Notes: a model not told the origin generated them from the letters alone. Shown: positions 1 to 7,572, counted from the stretch's first letter. The stretch is DNA of 13,028 nt from Pseudomonadota bacterium (GCA_023433445.1 JAEZCS010000241.1:1-13028); one strand, 5' to 3'. Made by a program: numbers and translations.

Positions 1-272
1 CGCTCAGCCTCAAATGGGCGGCAACCGTCGGCACTTGGCAGGCCTCGTCCGTCCCGATTGCCCTGAGCTTCCTGAACATGGGCCTGCTTGCCCTCGCCAT
101 GAAGGGCATCCCCGCCGGGACCGCCTAAGCGATCTGGACCGGCCTTGGCGCAGTCGGCGTCATTATTGGCGGCATGATATTGTTCGGCGATCGGATCGCG
201 CCCGTGCAGGCCGGTTTCATGGCGCTCATCGTCATTGGCGTCATTGGGACGAAGCTCTTCGCCCCCGGCTGA
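1..272 (+). pseudogene. SMR-family efflux protein (Gdx/SugE-like), 5'-truncated by window edge, internal stop
   Basis: Reading in frame from base 3 gives about 89 codons matching the small multidrug resistance family, four-helix inner-membrane exporters of quaternary or guanidinium cations. The segment LALAMKGIPAGTA-stop-AIWTGLGAVG corresponds to the family signature in which GTAYAIWTG is expected. The residue replaced by the stop is the near-invariant Tyr of helix 3 (Tyr60 in EmrE), and the codon is TAA at 126-128, one base from TAT or TAC. After the stop the frame stays open and fully SMR-like (FGDRIAPVQAGFMALIVIGV) to TGA at 270-272, so this is a single nonsense change and not a shift. Normal members are about 105-110 residues; the first 15-20 residues lie outside the window. 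Without readthrough the protein would lose half of helix 3 and helix 4. A base-call error is the main alternative. Confidence 0.82.
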
Positions 273-283
273 TCGCGCGACGG

Positions 284-295
284 CACCATATGGTG
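284..295. repeat. Perfect 12-bp palindrome CACCATATGGTG
   Basis: Bases 284-295 read the same on both strands with no spacer. It lies 12 bases after the SMR stop and 48 bases before the beta-glucosidase start, in a 70-bp gap. It could be a small operator; no regulator for it is in the window. Confidence 0.35.
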
Positions 296-308
296 GAGCC
301 GGACGTTG

Positions 309-341
309 GCCCGGCAATAATCATCCGTTACGCTGCCGGGC
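309..341 (+). promoter_or_regulatory. Leader hairpin abutting the beta-glucosidase start codon
   Basis: GCCCGGCA (309-316) is perfectly complementary to TGCCGGGC (334-341), with a 17-base loop. The 3' arm ends one base before the ATG at 343 and holds the only purine-rich (GGG, 338-340) ribosome-binding candidate. If it forms in mRNA it would cover the initiation region. It could alternatively be a terminator stem for the SMR gene, but no T tract follows. Confidence 0.4.
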
Positions 342-342
342 A

Positions 343-2622
343 ATGACCATCGACCGTCGCGCCTTCCTGGCTGCCGCCCTTTCGGGGCCCTTCGCTTTTC
401 CTTTTGTTGGCCGTGCACTCGCCGCGACGGATGTCGAGCGCGTGGATGCATTGATTGCCCGAATGACTGTCGAGGAGAAGGCAGGGCAGATGACCTGCCT
501 TGCCGACAGCTTCCGTCCCTACAACCCGCCCAATCCGCAGGTCGGAATCCAGGATGAGAAACGGCTGGCGGAAGAGGTGCGCAAGGGCAGGGTGGGCTGC
601 CTGTTCAACGGCATCGGCGTCGCAGGCGCGCGCCGCGCGCAGGACATCGCCGTCAAGGAAAGCCGCCTTGGCATCCCCTTGCTATTGGCGGGCGATGTGA
701 TCCACGGGCTCAAGACCATCTTCCCCGTGCCGTTGGCCGAGGCCGCCAGCTTCGATCCCGCGCTTGCCGAACGAACCGCTCGCGCCATGGCGCAGGAGGC
801 AAGCGCGGCGGGGCTTCACCTGACATTCGGCCCCATGGTCGATGTTGCGCGTGACCAGCGCTGGGGCCGGGTGGTCGAAGGATCGGGAGAGGATGTCTAT
901 CTGGGCAGGCTGTTCGCCGCCGCCCGCGTGCGCGGATTTCAGGGGCGCGACCTGCGTCGCGACGACTCGCTTCTGGCTTGCCCCAAGCATTTCGCGGCCT
1001 ATGGCGCGGTCGCGGCGGGCCTTGAATATGGCAGCGTGGATATTTCCGAAGCGACGCTGCGCGAAACCCATTTGCCGCCCTTCGGCTCTGCCTTTGCCGC
1101 AGGCGCGCTCACCACCATGGCGGCTTTCAGCGAAATCAACGGCGTCCCCGCCACCGCCGACCGGGAACTGCTGACCGATCTGCTGCGCGGCGAGATGAAG
1201 TTTCGCGGGTTCGTCTTCTCCGACTATACCGCTGACGAGGAACTGATCGCTCATGGTTTTGCGGAGGATGAGCGGGATGCCGCGCGCCTGGCGGTGCTGG
1301 CGGGCGTCGACATGTCGATGCAGAGCGGCCTCTATATCCGTCATTTGCCCGATCTGGTGAAGAGCGGCGCGGTGCCGATGGGGACGATCGACGTGGCCGT
1401 GCGCCGCATCCTCTATGTGAAGATGGCAATCGGTCTGTTCGACAACCCCTATCGATCCATCAGCGAAGAGGCGGAACGGACCCGCATCGCCACGCCCGCG
1501 CATCGTGCCCTGGCGCGGGAAGCCGCCGGCCGATCGATCGTCCTGCTCCAGAATGAAGGCATCCTCCCGCTCGATCACGCCAAGCGCCAGAAGATCGCGC
1601 TGATCGGGCCATTTGGAGAGGATCGGGACAATGTCTACGGCCCGTGGGCCTTTTACGGTGACAAGGGCAAGGGCATCGACATCGCCACGGGGCTGCGGGC
1701 CGCCATGCCCGATCCCGCCCTGCTCAGCATAGCCAAGGGCTGCGATATCATGGCGCCGATCAATGGCGGGATCGAGCAAGCAGTGGAAACGGCCAAGGCA
1801 GCCGACATCATTCTGCTCGCGCTCGGCGAATCGCAGGACATGTCCGGCGAGGCGCAATCGCGCACCACTATCGAACTCCCGCCGCTGCAACAGATGCTGG
1901 CGGACGCCGTCGCCGCGACCGGCAAGCCTGTCGTCATTCTGTTGCGCCACGGTCGCGCTTTGGCGCTGCATGGGGCGGTAGGAAGCGCGCAGGCTGTGCT
2001 CGCCACCTGGTTCCTGGGATCGGAAGCAGGCCATGCGATCGCCGACATCCTGTTCGGGCGGGTTGATCCCTCCGCCAAGCTGCCGGTCAGCTTCCCGTGG
2101 GAATCAGGTCAGGAGCCTTTCTTCTACGACCGCAAGTCCACTGGCCGCCCGGTCGTCGACAACCGAACCGAATATCGCGCGCGCTACATGACGACGGACA
2201 ACAGCGCCCGCTATCCTTTCGGCCATGGGCTCAGCTACACCAAATTCGCACTCGATAATCTGAAGCTGTCGGACACCGCCTTGCGCTGGGATCGCGCGAT
2301 CGAGGTGACGGCCCGGCTGACCAACAAGGGCGACCGGCGGGGCAGCGAAGTGGTGCAACTCTACATCCGCGATCGCGTGGCGAGCCGCACCCGCCCCATC
2401 CGCGAACTGAAGCGGATCGAACGTGTCACGCTGGGGCCTGGCGAGAGCAAGACGGTGCGCTTTTCCCTGTCACGCGTCGACCTGCAATTCGTCGGATCGG
2501 GCAACCGCATCATAGCAGAGCCCGGCCTGTTCGATCTGTGGCTCGGGCAATCGTCCGAGGGTGGGCTCCACAGCCAGTTCACCCTCTATGCGGAGGAAAC
2601 GCCGCCCGCATCAGCCCGATAA
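343..2622 (+). CDS. bglX: Tat-exported glycoside hydrolase family 3 beta-glucosidase, BglX-like
   Basis: The 759-residue product matches the length and order of periplasmic BglX (765 in E. coli), which removes terminal beta-glucosyl units from oligosaccharides by a retaining mechanism. The ATG at 343 is chosen because it opens a twin-arginine signal (DRRAFLAAAL, Arg5-Arg6, predicted cleavage after Ala27, ALA/ATD). An in-frame ATG at 235 would bury that signal and run into the SMR reading frame. The N-terminal barrel carries WGRVVEGSGED, the PKHFAAYG substrate loop (Lys215-His216) and the nucleophile motif FVFSDY with Asp294. The second alpha/beta domain contains ALGESQDMSGEAQSRT, with Glu503 the likely acid/base by comparison with BglX. 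A fibronectin-III-like domain (GSEVVQLYIRD, then RELKRIERVTLGPGES) closes the protein. All key residues are present. Exact sugar specificity cannot be read from the sequence. Confidence 0.93.
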   Translation: MTIDRRAFLAAALSGPFAFPFVGRALAATDVERVDALIARMTVEEKAGQMTCLADSFRPYNPPNPQVGIQDEKRLAEEVRKGRVGCLFNGIGVAGARRAQDIAVKESRLGIPLLLAGDVIHGLKTIFPVPLAEAASFDPALAERTARAMAQEASAAGLHLTFGPMVDVARDQRWGRVVEGSGEDVYLGRLFAAARVRGFQGRDLRRDDSLLACPKHFAAYGAVAAGLEYGSVDISEATLRETHLPPFGSAFAAGALTTMAAFSEINGVPATADRELLTDLLRGEMKFRGFVFSDYTADEELIAHGFAEDERDAARLAVLAGVDMSMQSGLYIRHLPDLVKSGAVPMGTIDVAVRRILYVKMAIGLFDNPYRSISEEAERTRIATPAHRALAREAAGRSIVLLQNEGILPLDHAKRQKIALIGPFGEDRDNVYGPWAFYGDKGKGIDIATGLRAAMPDPALLSIAKGCDIMAPINGGIEQAVETAKAADIILLALGESQDMSGEAQSRTTIELPPLQQMLADAVAATGKPVVILLRHGRALALHGAVGSAQAVLATWFLGSEAGHAIADILFGRVDPSAKLPVSFPWESGQEPFFYDRKSTGRPVVDNRTEYRARYMTTDNSARYPFGHGLSYTKFALDNLKLSDTALRWDRAIEVTARLTNKGDRRGSEVVQLYIRDRVASRTRPIRELKRIERVTLGPGESKTVRFSLSRVDLQFVGSGNRIIAEPGLFDLWLGQSSEGGLHSQFTLYAEETPPASAR

Positions 2623-2751
2623 GCCAGCCATCTTCGCGAAGGCCGAACACGCACCGCCCCAACTCGCTTTCCTACAGGGGCTGGCCCATGGCATGGTGCC
2701 ACAGGCTCTTTCCTACCGTGAACCTTCCCCGCCCCATGGGTCCGGGACGTC

Positions 2752-2780
2752 ATTTCGCAAAAATTCTCCTATTGCGAAAT
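2752..2780. repeat. Perfect 9-bp inverted repeat, possible operator
   Basis: ATTTCGCAA (2752-2760) and TTGCGAAAT (2772-2780) are exact reverse complements around an 11-base spacer. The centres are about two helical turns apart, fitting a dimeric regulator better than an RNA stem. It sits in the 287-bp gap between the beta-glucosidase stop and the ABC-F start, which holds no gene. Confidence 0.45.
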
Positions 2781-2801
2781 CGACGCCACCCGTCCGTAGC
2801 C

Positions 2802-2847
2802 ACGCAAATGCGTCACTCGCAATAGTGTGAACTTCGCAACGGTTGCG
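2802..2847. repeat. Cluster of three short palindromes upstream of the ABC-F gene
   Basis: Within 46 bases there are ACGCA-AA-TGCGT (2802-2813), CACT-CGCAAT-AGTG (2814-2827) and CGCAAC-G-GTTGCG (2835-2847). All contain GCAA or its complement, as does the larger inverted repeat at 2752-2780. They lie 63-108 bases before the ABC-F start, so they may be part of its control region. No convincing -35/-10 pair was recognised among them. Confidence 0.35.
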
Positions 2848-2909
2848 CCGATTGGAAAACTCCCGCCTGCGCCTTCACCACCCCGCGCAGCTCTGCTAGA
2901 GGGCGGCCC

Positions 2910-4777
2910 ATGCTGAATCTCAGGGACATCACCGTGCGGCTGGGTGGCCGTACCATCATCGACCGCGCCAGTGCCGCGCTGCCGCCGCGAAGCCGCGTCG
3001 GGCTGATCGGGCGCAATGGCGCTGGCAAATCCACGCTGATGAAGGTGATGATCGGGCAGCTCGATCCCGATGATGGCGGTTGCGACATGCCGCGCGACAC
3101 GCGCCTCGGCTATATTGCGCAGGAAGCGCCTGCCGGGACGGCGACGCCCTTCGAAACCGTCCTTGAGGCCGACAAGGAACGCGCCGCGTTGATGGCGGAA
3201 AGCGAAACCACGCAGGACCCGGACCGTCTCGGCCATATCTATGAGCGGCTGACGACGATCGACGCCTATACCGCGCCTGCCCGTGCCGCGCGCATTCTGG
3301 TCGGCCTGGGCTTTGACGAAGAAATGCAGGGGCGGCCGCTCGACAGCTATTCCGGCGGCTGGAAAATGCGTGTCGCACTCGCCGCGCTGCTCTTTCCGAA
3401 CCTGATCTGCTGCTGCTCGATGAACCCAGCAACCACCTCGATCTTGAAGCGACGATGTGGCTCGAAAGCTTCCTAAAAAATTATCGCGGCACCGTGGTGG
3501 TGATCAGCCACGAGCGCGATCTGCTCAACAATGTCGTCGATCATATCCTGCATCTCGAAGGCGGGAAGGTGACGCTTTATCCCGGCGGCTATGACGCGTT
3601 CGAGCGGCAGCGCGCCGAACGGCTGGCGCAGCAGGAAGCCGCCCGCGCCCGGCAACAGGCAGAGCGTGAGAAGTTGCAGGACTATATCGCCCGCAACTCC
3701 GCCCGCGCCTCGACCGCCAAGCAGGCCCAGTCGCGGGCCAAGGCGCTGGCTAGGATGCAGCCCATCGCCGCCGCGATCGAAGACCCCACCCTGTCCTTCG
3801 CCTTCCCCAGCCCGCCCGAACTGCGTCCGCCGCTCATCACCATGGACATGGCGGCGGTCGGCTATGGCGATACGCCAGTGCTGCGCCGGGTGAACCTGCG
3901 CATCGATCCCGATGACCGGCTGGCGCTGCTCGGCCGCAACGGCAACGGCAAGACGACCCTTGCCCGCCTGATCGCGGCGCAGCTCGCGCCGATGGAAGGG
4001 TCGATGAACAGCTCGGCCAAGATGAATGTCGGTTACTTCACCCAATATCAGGTGGAAGAACTCGACATCGCCGACACGCCGCTCCAGCACATGACGCGCG
4101 TGATGAAAGGCGCGACGCCGGGCGCAGTGCGCGCGCAGCTTGGCCGTTTCGGCTTTTCCGGCGAGCGCGCGACGCAGCAGGTCGGCTCCATGTCGGGTGG
4201 CGAGCGCGCGCGTCTGGCGCTGGCGTTGATCACGCGTGACGCGCCGCACCTGCTGATCCTCGACGAACCGACCAACCACCTCGACGTCGACAGCCGTGAG
4301 GCGCTGGTGCAGGCGCTCAATGAATATTCGGGCGCTGTCGTGATCGTCAGCCACGATCGCCACATGATCGAACTGGTGGCCGATCGCCTCGTCCTGGTGG
4401 ACGGCGGCACGGCCCAGCCGTTCGACGGCAGCCTGGATGATTATACCGACATCATCCTGCGCAAGGCCGATGGCGGCAGTAGCGGCGGAGACGCGCCCAA
4501 GACGGATCGCAAGGCGGAAAAGCGCAACGCCGCCGAATGGCGCGAAAAGCAGAAGAGCCTGAAGGCTGCGGTCAGCAAGGCGGAAAAGGAGATGGCGACG
4601 CTATCCGCCGAACGCAGCCGGATCGATCAGGCGCTGTTCGACCCCAAGGCAGCGACGGGTGCCGAGGCGAAGATGACGACGACCGATCTCATGGTCCGCC
4701 GCGCTTCGGTCGAAAAGAAGCTGGAAGCCATCGAGGAAAGCTGGATCGAAGCGAGCGCCGCGCTGGAGGAACTGTAA
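2910..4777 (+). pseudogene. ABC-F family ATPase (YheS-like), disrupted by a one-base frameshift
   Basis: ABC-F proteins are soluble twin-ATPase translation factors that bind the ribosomal E site; they have no membrane domain. The first reading frame starts at ATG 2910 after AGAGGG (2898-2903) and contains Walker A GRNGAGKST (Lys40) and signature YSGGWKMRVAL (Ser148). At 3393-3400, TTTCCGAA should read Phe-Pro-Glu (TTT CCC GAA): one C is missing. The rest continues in another frame from 3398 as EPDLLLLDEPSNHLDLEAT, then the linker, a second Walker A (GRNGNGKTTL), second signature MSGGERARLAL, Walker B LLILDEPTNHLD and a charged C-terminal coiled coil. Restoring the base gives about 622 residues, close to E. 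coli YheS (637). As written, the first frame ends at TAA 3474-3476 with 188 residues and lacks Walker B. The second frame could start at ATG 3455 but would lack most of the first domain. A sequencing deletion in a C run is as likely as true mutation. Confidence 0.88.
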
Positions 4778-4783
4778 GAGCCG

Positions 4784-5230
4784 TCAGCCCGCGTCTATCC
4801 GCAGGCGCGTCAGGCGAATTTCGCTGATGCGCCAGCCATCGGCCAGCCGCACATAGCGTTCGTGATAATGGCCATAGCCATGCATCCAGCGGAAAGGCAG
4901 GGGGGAGCCATCCTGGACCCACAGCTTGTCCTCCATCGCCCAGATGCCGCTGGCCTGCGTTTCGGTTTCGATGTGGATTTCGGGCATATGGCCGTGGTGA
5001 ACGGTCGTGACCTTCTCCAACATCGGCGCCAAGCGGGCTACATACGGAGCCGCGCCATGTATCAGCATGCTTTCGTCCCGCTCCCCCGCGGCGTCCCGAA
5101 AATCGGCGACCAGATCGGGCGCAAAGACCGCCTCCAAAGCGGGCCAGTCCTTGTTATCCATTGACCGGAAGTAGCGCGCCTTGAGGGCATATATCGCCAA
5201 GGTCGCAGCAATCTTGTCGGTTTCGGTCAA
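4784..5230 (-). CDS. SnoaL/NTF2-like small protein, possible cyclase, isomerase or dehydratase
   Basis: A 148-residue protein of the SnoaL-like (NTF2 cone fold) superfamily. Typical features are the N-terminal helices with IYALKARYFRSMDNKDW, then VFAPDLVADFRD, a central HHGHMPEI strand, and the C-terminal strands WMHGYGHYHERYVRLADGW and ISEIRLTRLRI. Length is normal for a single domain. The start is TTG at 5230 (minus strand), preceded by GGGGAGGA about five bases upstream. The ATG at 5234-5232 is in another frame and too close to that site, so TTG is preferred. The gene converges on the ABC-F frame with 6 bp between stops and diverges from the TetR gene. Members act on polyketides, steroids or aromatic intermediates, and many are uncharacterised; the substrate here is unknown. 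Its position opposite the regulator suggests co-control. Confidence 0.82.
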   Translation of the reverse strand: MTETDKIAATLAIYALKARYFRSMDNKDWPALEAVFAPDLVADFRDAAGERDESMLIHGAAPYVARLAPMLEKVTTVHHGHMPEIHIETETQASGIWAMEDKLWVQDGSPLPFRWMHGYGHYHERYVRLADGWRISEIRLTRLRIDAG

Positions 5231-5333
5231 GCATTCCTCCCCAACTGATCCTGTTAGCCGGTTGCGACGAAGCTAATGGAGAGAGCGGTGCATTCCAAGC
5301 GAGGTTTTTGCGGTCGCCGCTCGCGGCAGACGT

Positions 5334-5349
5334 CGAACGAAGGCGTTCG
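5334..5349. repeat. 6-bp inverted repeat in the divergent SnoaL/TetR gap
   Basis: CGAACG (5334-5339) and CGTTCG (5344-5349) are reverse complements around AAGG. It is about 100 bp from both divergent genes, where a second operator could lie. The remainder of the 214-bp gap holds the TetR promoter region described separately and no gene. Confidence 0.25.
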
Positions 5350-5399
5350 TCGCGCCACTTTGCGTCGGACTTCAGCGCCTGCCCCCGTAAAGCATGCGG

Positions 5400-5428
5400 T
5401 TGACGTAAATTTCAATAAATATTATCGT
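5400..5428 (+). promoter_or_regulatory. Candidate promoter of the TetR-oxygenase operon
   Basis: TTGACG (5400-5405, 5 of 6 to the -35 consensus) and TATCGT (5423-5428, 4 of 6 to the -10) are spaced by 17 bases in a distinctly AT-rich stretch of an otherwise GC-rich window. A better -10 match, TATTAT at 5420-5425, is only 14 bases from TTGACG, so the exact -10 is uncertain. Confidence 0.4.
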
Positions 5429-5438
5429 AAACATTACG
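5426..5438. promoter_or_regulatory. Candidate TetR operator CGTAA-ACA-TTACG
   Basis: A perfect 5-bp inverted repeat with a 3-base centre overlaps the candidate -10 and ends 6 bases before the first possible ATG of the TetR gene. AT-rich flanks are roughly symmetric (ATATT at 5419-5423, AATAT at 5442-5446). Position and size fit autorepression by the adjacent TetR protein; binding is inferred. Confidence 0.4.
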
Positions 5439-5444
5439 GGAAAT

Positions 5445-6194
5445 ATGATGGAGGGTGTTCGGTTGGAGCAGTCGGCGTCACGCCGGGGTCGCAAGCCTCG
5501 CTTATCTTCAGATGCGATCATGGGCGCCGCATCCCAGATGATGGCGAAGGGCGGCGTGCGTGATTTCTCGATGCCTAAGCTGGCCAAGACCCTTAACGTC
5601 GGAGTTATGTCCCTCTACACCTATTTCCCCAGTCGTGACGATCTGCTGAACGCGCTGTCGGAAGATGTATTCAGTAGCTTTGAAATGCCGGAATTCGGCC
5701 AGGACTGGAAAGCGGATATTCATGCATGGCTTTGGGCCATGGTTCGGCATTTCGATAAGCATCCCGAAGCGTTGATGCTGATAAAGTGGAATGATCATAT
5801 CTCAACCGCATGGCTTCGTCGCTGGTTTCCAATCGCGCTATTGTTGAAGCGGCAGGGATTGAAGGGACCACCCCTTGCCTTTGCGATGAGCTGGTTCACG
5901 AATATCTCCTTTGGCTTCATCTCGTCTCAGCTGTCGTCGCCGGAACGGCGGAGGGCGGAAGCGCTGGCTCATATCGACCATCTCGATCCGGACGGGCGGC
6001 GGCTCGCGACGGAGCTGTGGCTCGATTTTTGCGACCTTGACCGAGATGAACTGCTGGAGTTCGGCTTTCGCAAGATTGTGGAAGACTTGGCCGAGCTGAT
6101 GGATGGAAGCTATCCGCTCAAGCCTCGACCGGAAAATGCGACATCCGAACAATCCCGCCAACACTGCAAAAACACACAAGATGTTACAGGATAG
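5445..6194 (+). CDS. TetR/AcrR-family transcriptional regulator
   Basis: The 249-residue product has a basic N-terminus (RRGRKPRLS), a first helix (DAIMGAASQMMAKGG) and a classic TetR helix-turn-helix at about residues 42-61 (MPKLAKTLNVGVMSLYTYFP), followed by SRDDLLNAL. The remaining ~170 residues form the variable helical ligand-binding and dimer domain, with several Trp and Phe residues that suggest a hydrophobic ligand. Start is ambiguous: ATGs at 5445 and 5448 have only a weak GGGA upstream, whereas TTG at 5463 is preceded by GGAGGG at 5450-5455 with a 7-base spacer and would give 243 residues. The gene is divergent from the SnoaL-like gene and directly upstream of the putative oxygenase (6-bp gap). 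A palindrome overlapping its promoter suggests autoregulation. The ligand is unknown. Confidence 0.9.
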   Translation: MMEGVRLEQSASRRGRKPRLSSDAIMGAASQMMAKGGVRDFSMPKLAKTLNVGVMSLYTYFPSRDDLLNALSEDVFSSFEMPEFGQDWKADIHAWLWAMVRHFDKHPEALMLIKWNDHISTAWLRRWFPIALLLKRQGLKGPPLAFAMSWFTNISFGFISSQLSSPERRRAEALAHIDHLDPDGRRLATELWLDFCDLDRDELLEFGFRKIVEDLAELMDGSYPLKPRPENATSEQSRQHCKNTQDVTG

Positions 6195-6200
6195 GATACC

Positions 6201-7265
6201 ATGATTGCACACCCGAAATCGTTCATCCCAGTCGTTCCTCCGCAATTGATCCACGACATCTTCACCGAAGAGGAGAATGAGCGGCTTTTCCATGTGTTGA
6301 AAACAAAAGGACCGTGGCGATTGATCGCCGCAATCTATTTCAAGACTGCTGAAGAACTTCTTGCGGTTTCGTCGCGCGGCCCCGACCCCGAAGGCGCAAG
6401 TCCGACGCTCGAAGATTTCCTGTCACTCGCCTTCCGTGGCTTCTTTGGCAATAATGGGCTCAGCTATCATGACGAAATTCACGAGGTTTTTTACAGCCAT
6501 AAGCTGCTGAATCTGGTGAAGGGCATGCACGGGGCGCAATATGGCGCGCCCTATTTGTTCCAGTTCAATATCCAGGGGCCTTCGGGCGGATATGACCCGG
6601 GTCATTTCGACGGTCGGAGCTGGCGCGGGCTCGACCCAACGAACATGCCCGCCTGGCTCGGCAGCGTCATGGCCAAATCAGGCTTGTTCGACGCTTGGGA
6701 AGTCAAGGCCGGGCAGGTCATCTCCTATTATTATCGCTCGGGCATCGACGGGGGCTTCACCTATTGGCCCAACGGCCCCGACGAGGCGCCTGAGCGCTTT
6801 GCCGCCCCATTCTGGAACTCTGGGATCGTCACAGACAATCAGCACATGTATCATCGCGGAGAAGCCTGCGGGCCGCGCGACAAGCGGGAGTTGCCTACTG
6901 GGACGACGCTTCAATCCGTGCTCCAGTCCGACGGGGGAAGCGGCTGGAACGTCCTGGAGGGCGATCGCGTCCTTGCCCATTATGTGGAAGAAGAGATGCG
7001 CTTCCTGTTCCACTACAGCGCCCATGTCTTCGCGGACATGGCGGATCTGAAGCGCTATTACGATCACACCGACGACCTGACCTGCGACCAGGCGCTGGGC
7101 ATGCTTGTCGATGACCTTCGGCGACAGCGGATACCCTTCGACATGCCGACGGACCCGATGTCCGATCCGGCATTCATCGCCACCTTGACCAACGCATATG
7201 CCGTAAGTCCGACAAGCTATCATCCGCAGGCTCCGCTCGACATTCGGCAGAAATTAGCGGCTTGA
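6201..7265 (+). CDS. Putative phytanoyl-CoA-dioxygenase-like non-heme iron oxygenase
   Basis: I do not recognise a named family, but the 354-residue protein shows a plausible Fe(II)/2-oxoglutarate facial triad: His135-x-Asp137 in GHFDG and His218 in QHMYHRGE, with Arg229 in PRDKRE eleven residues later. The same +11 spacing separates the distal His and the 2-oxoglutarate-binding Arg of human PHYH (His264, Arg275). The region between, GLFDAWEVKAGQVISYYY then GGFTYWPNGP, reads like the barrel strands of that superfamily. There is no signal peptide or membrane segment, so it should be cytoplasmic. AGGATAGGA (6188-6196), overlapping the TetR stop, is a good ribosome-binding site for ATG 6201, so the two genes form an operon. 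The C-terminal ~80 residues (YYDHTDDLTCDQALGMLVDD onwards) are helical and of unknown role. Substrate is unknown; oxidation of a hydrophobic acyl or terpenoid compound is only a guess. Confidence 0.5.
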   Translation: MIAHPKSFIPVVPPQLIHDIFTEEENERLFHVLKTKGPWRLIAAIYFKTAEELLAVSSRGPDPEGASPTLEDFLSLAFRGFFGNNGLSYHDEIHEVFYSHKLLNLVKGMHGAQYGAPYLFQFNIQGPSGGYDPGHFDGRSWRGLDPTNMPAWLGSVMAKSGLFDAWEVKAGQVISYYYRSGIDGGFTYWPNGPDEAPERFAAPFWNSGIVTDNQHMYHRGEACGPRDKRELPTGTTLQSVLQSDGGSGWNVLEGDRVLAHYVEEEMRFLFHYSAHVFADMADLKRYYDHTDDLTCDQALGMLVDDLRRQRIPFDMPTDPMSDPAFIATLTNAYAVSPTSYHPQAPLDIRQKLAA

Positions 7266-7572
7266 CGTTGCAGGCGGCCTGTTACCGGGGCAATTGCGAT
7301 GTGGGCAGCACCACCTTCAGGTTTGACACTTTCCGCAGAGGGTAAATTTGGGAGGCCGCTTCAGCCGTGATTGCGGCTTCCCCTCTACGCTTCGGAAATC
7401 GCCGATCCTATTCGGCCATTCTGTCCCCGCAACAGCACTAGCAGGGAAAGCGGCGCTGAGTTTCGTGCCTCTGATCCGCGTCTGACTTTCCCGATCGCCG
7501 AATGAACCGAACGCGCGCAGTTCGCGCCCAATTTTGACAATTATCTAACATCTATAACAAGTTGAGACAAGC
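7266..7572. other. Gene-free gap between the oxygenase and tRNA-Ser
   Basis: No reading frame with recognisable protein content or start signal is visible in these 307 bases on either strand. It holds an imperfect stem GAGGCCGC (7352-7359) / GCGGCTTC (7373-7380, one G-T pair), which might be a factor-independent stop signal for the operon, though no T tract follows. The last ~40 bases are AT-rich. I see no mobile element remnant. Confidence 0.5.

Noticed and set aside
682..2034. 450-codon minus-strand open frame
   Set aside because: It lies entirely inside the beta-glucosidase gene and has no recognisable motifs; long antisense frames are expected in GC-rich coding DNA.
3474..3480. Run of six A right at the first-frame stop of the ABC-F gene, considered as a programmed slippage site
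   Set aside because: The conserved EPDLLLLDEP sequence shows that the frame already changes near 3396, about 80 bases earlier. Slippage at the A run would not restore Walker B.
3473..4363. 296-codon minus-strand open frame
   Set aside because: Antisense to the second half of the ABC-F gene, with His/Arg-rich composition and no domain.
7534..7558. TTGACA and TATAAC on the plus strand, looking like a promoter
   Set aside because: The spacer is only 13 bases, and the sequence downstream on this strand is the antisense of the tRNA.
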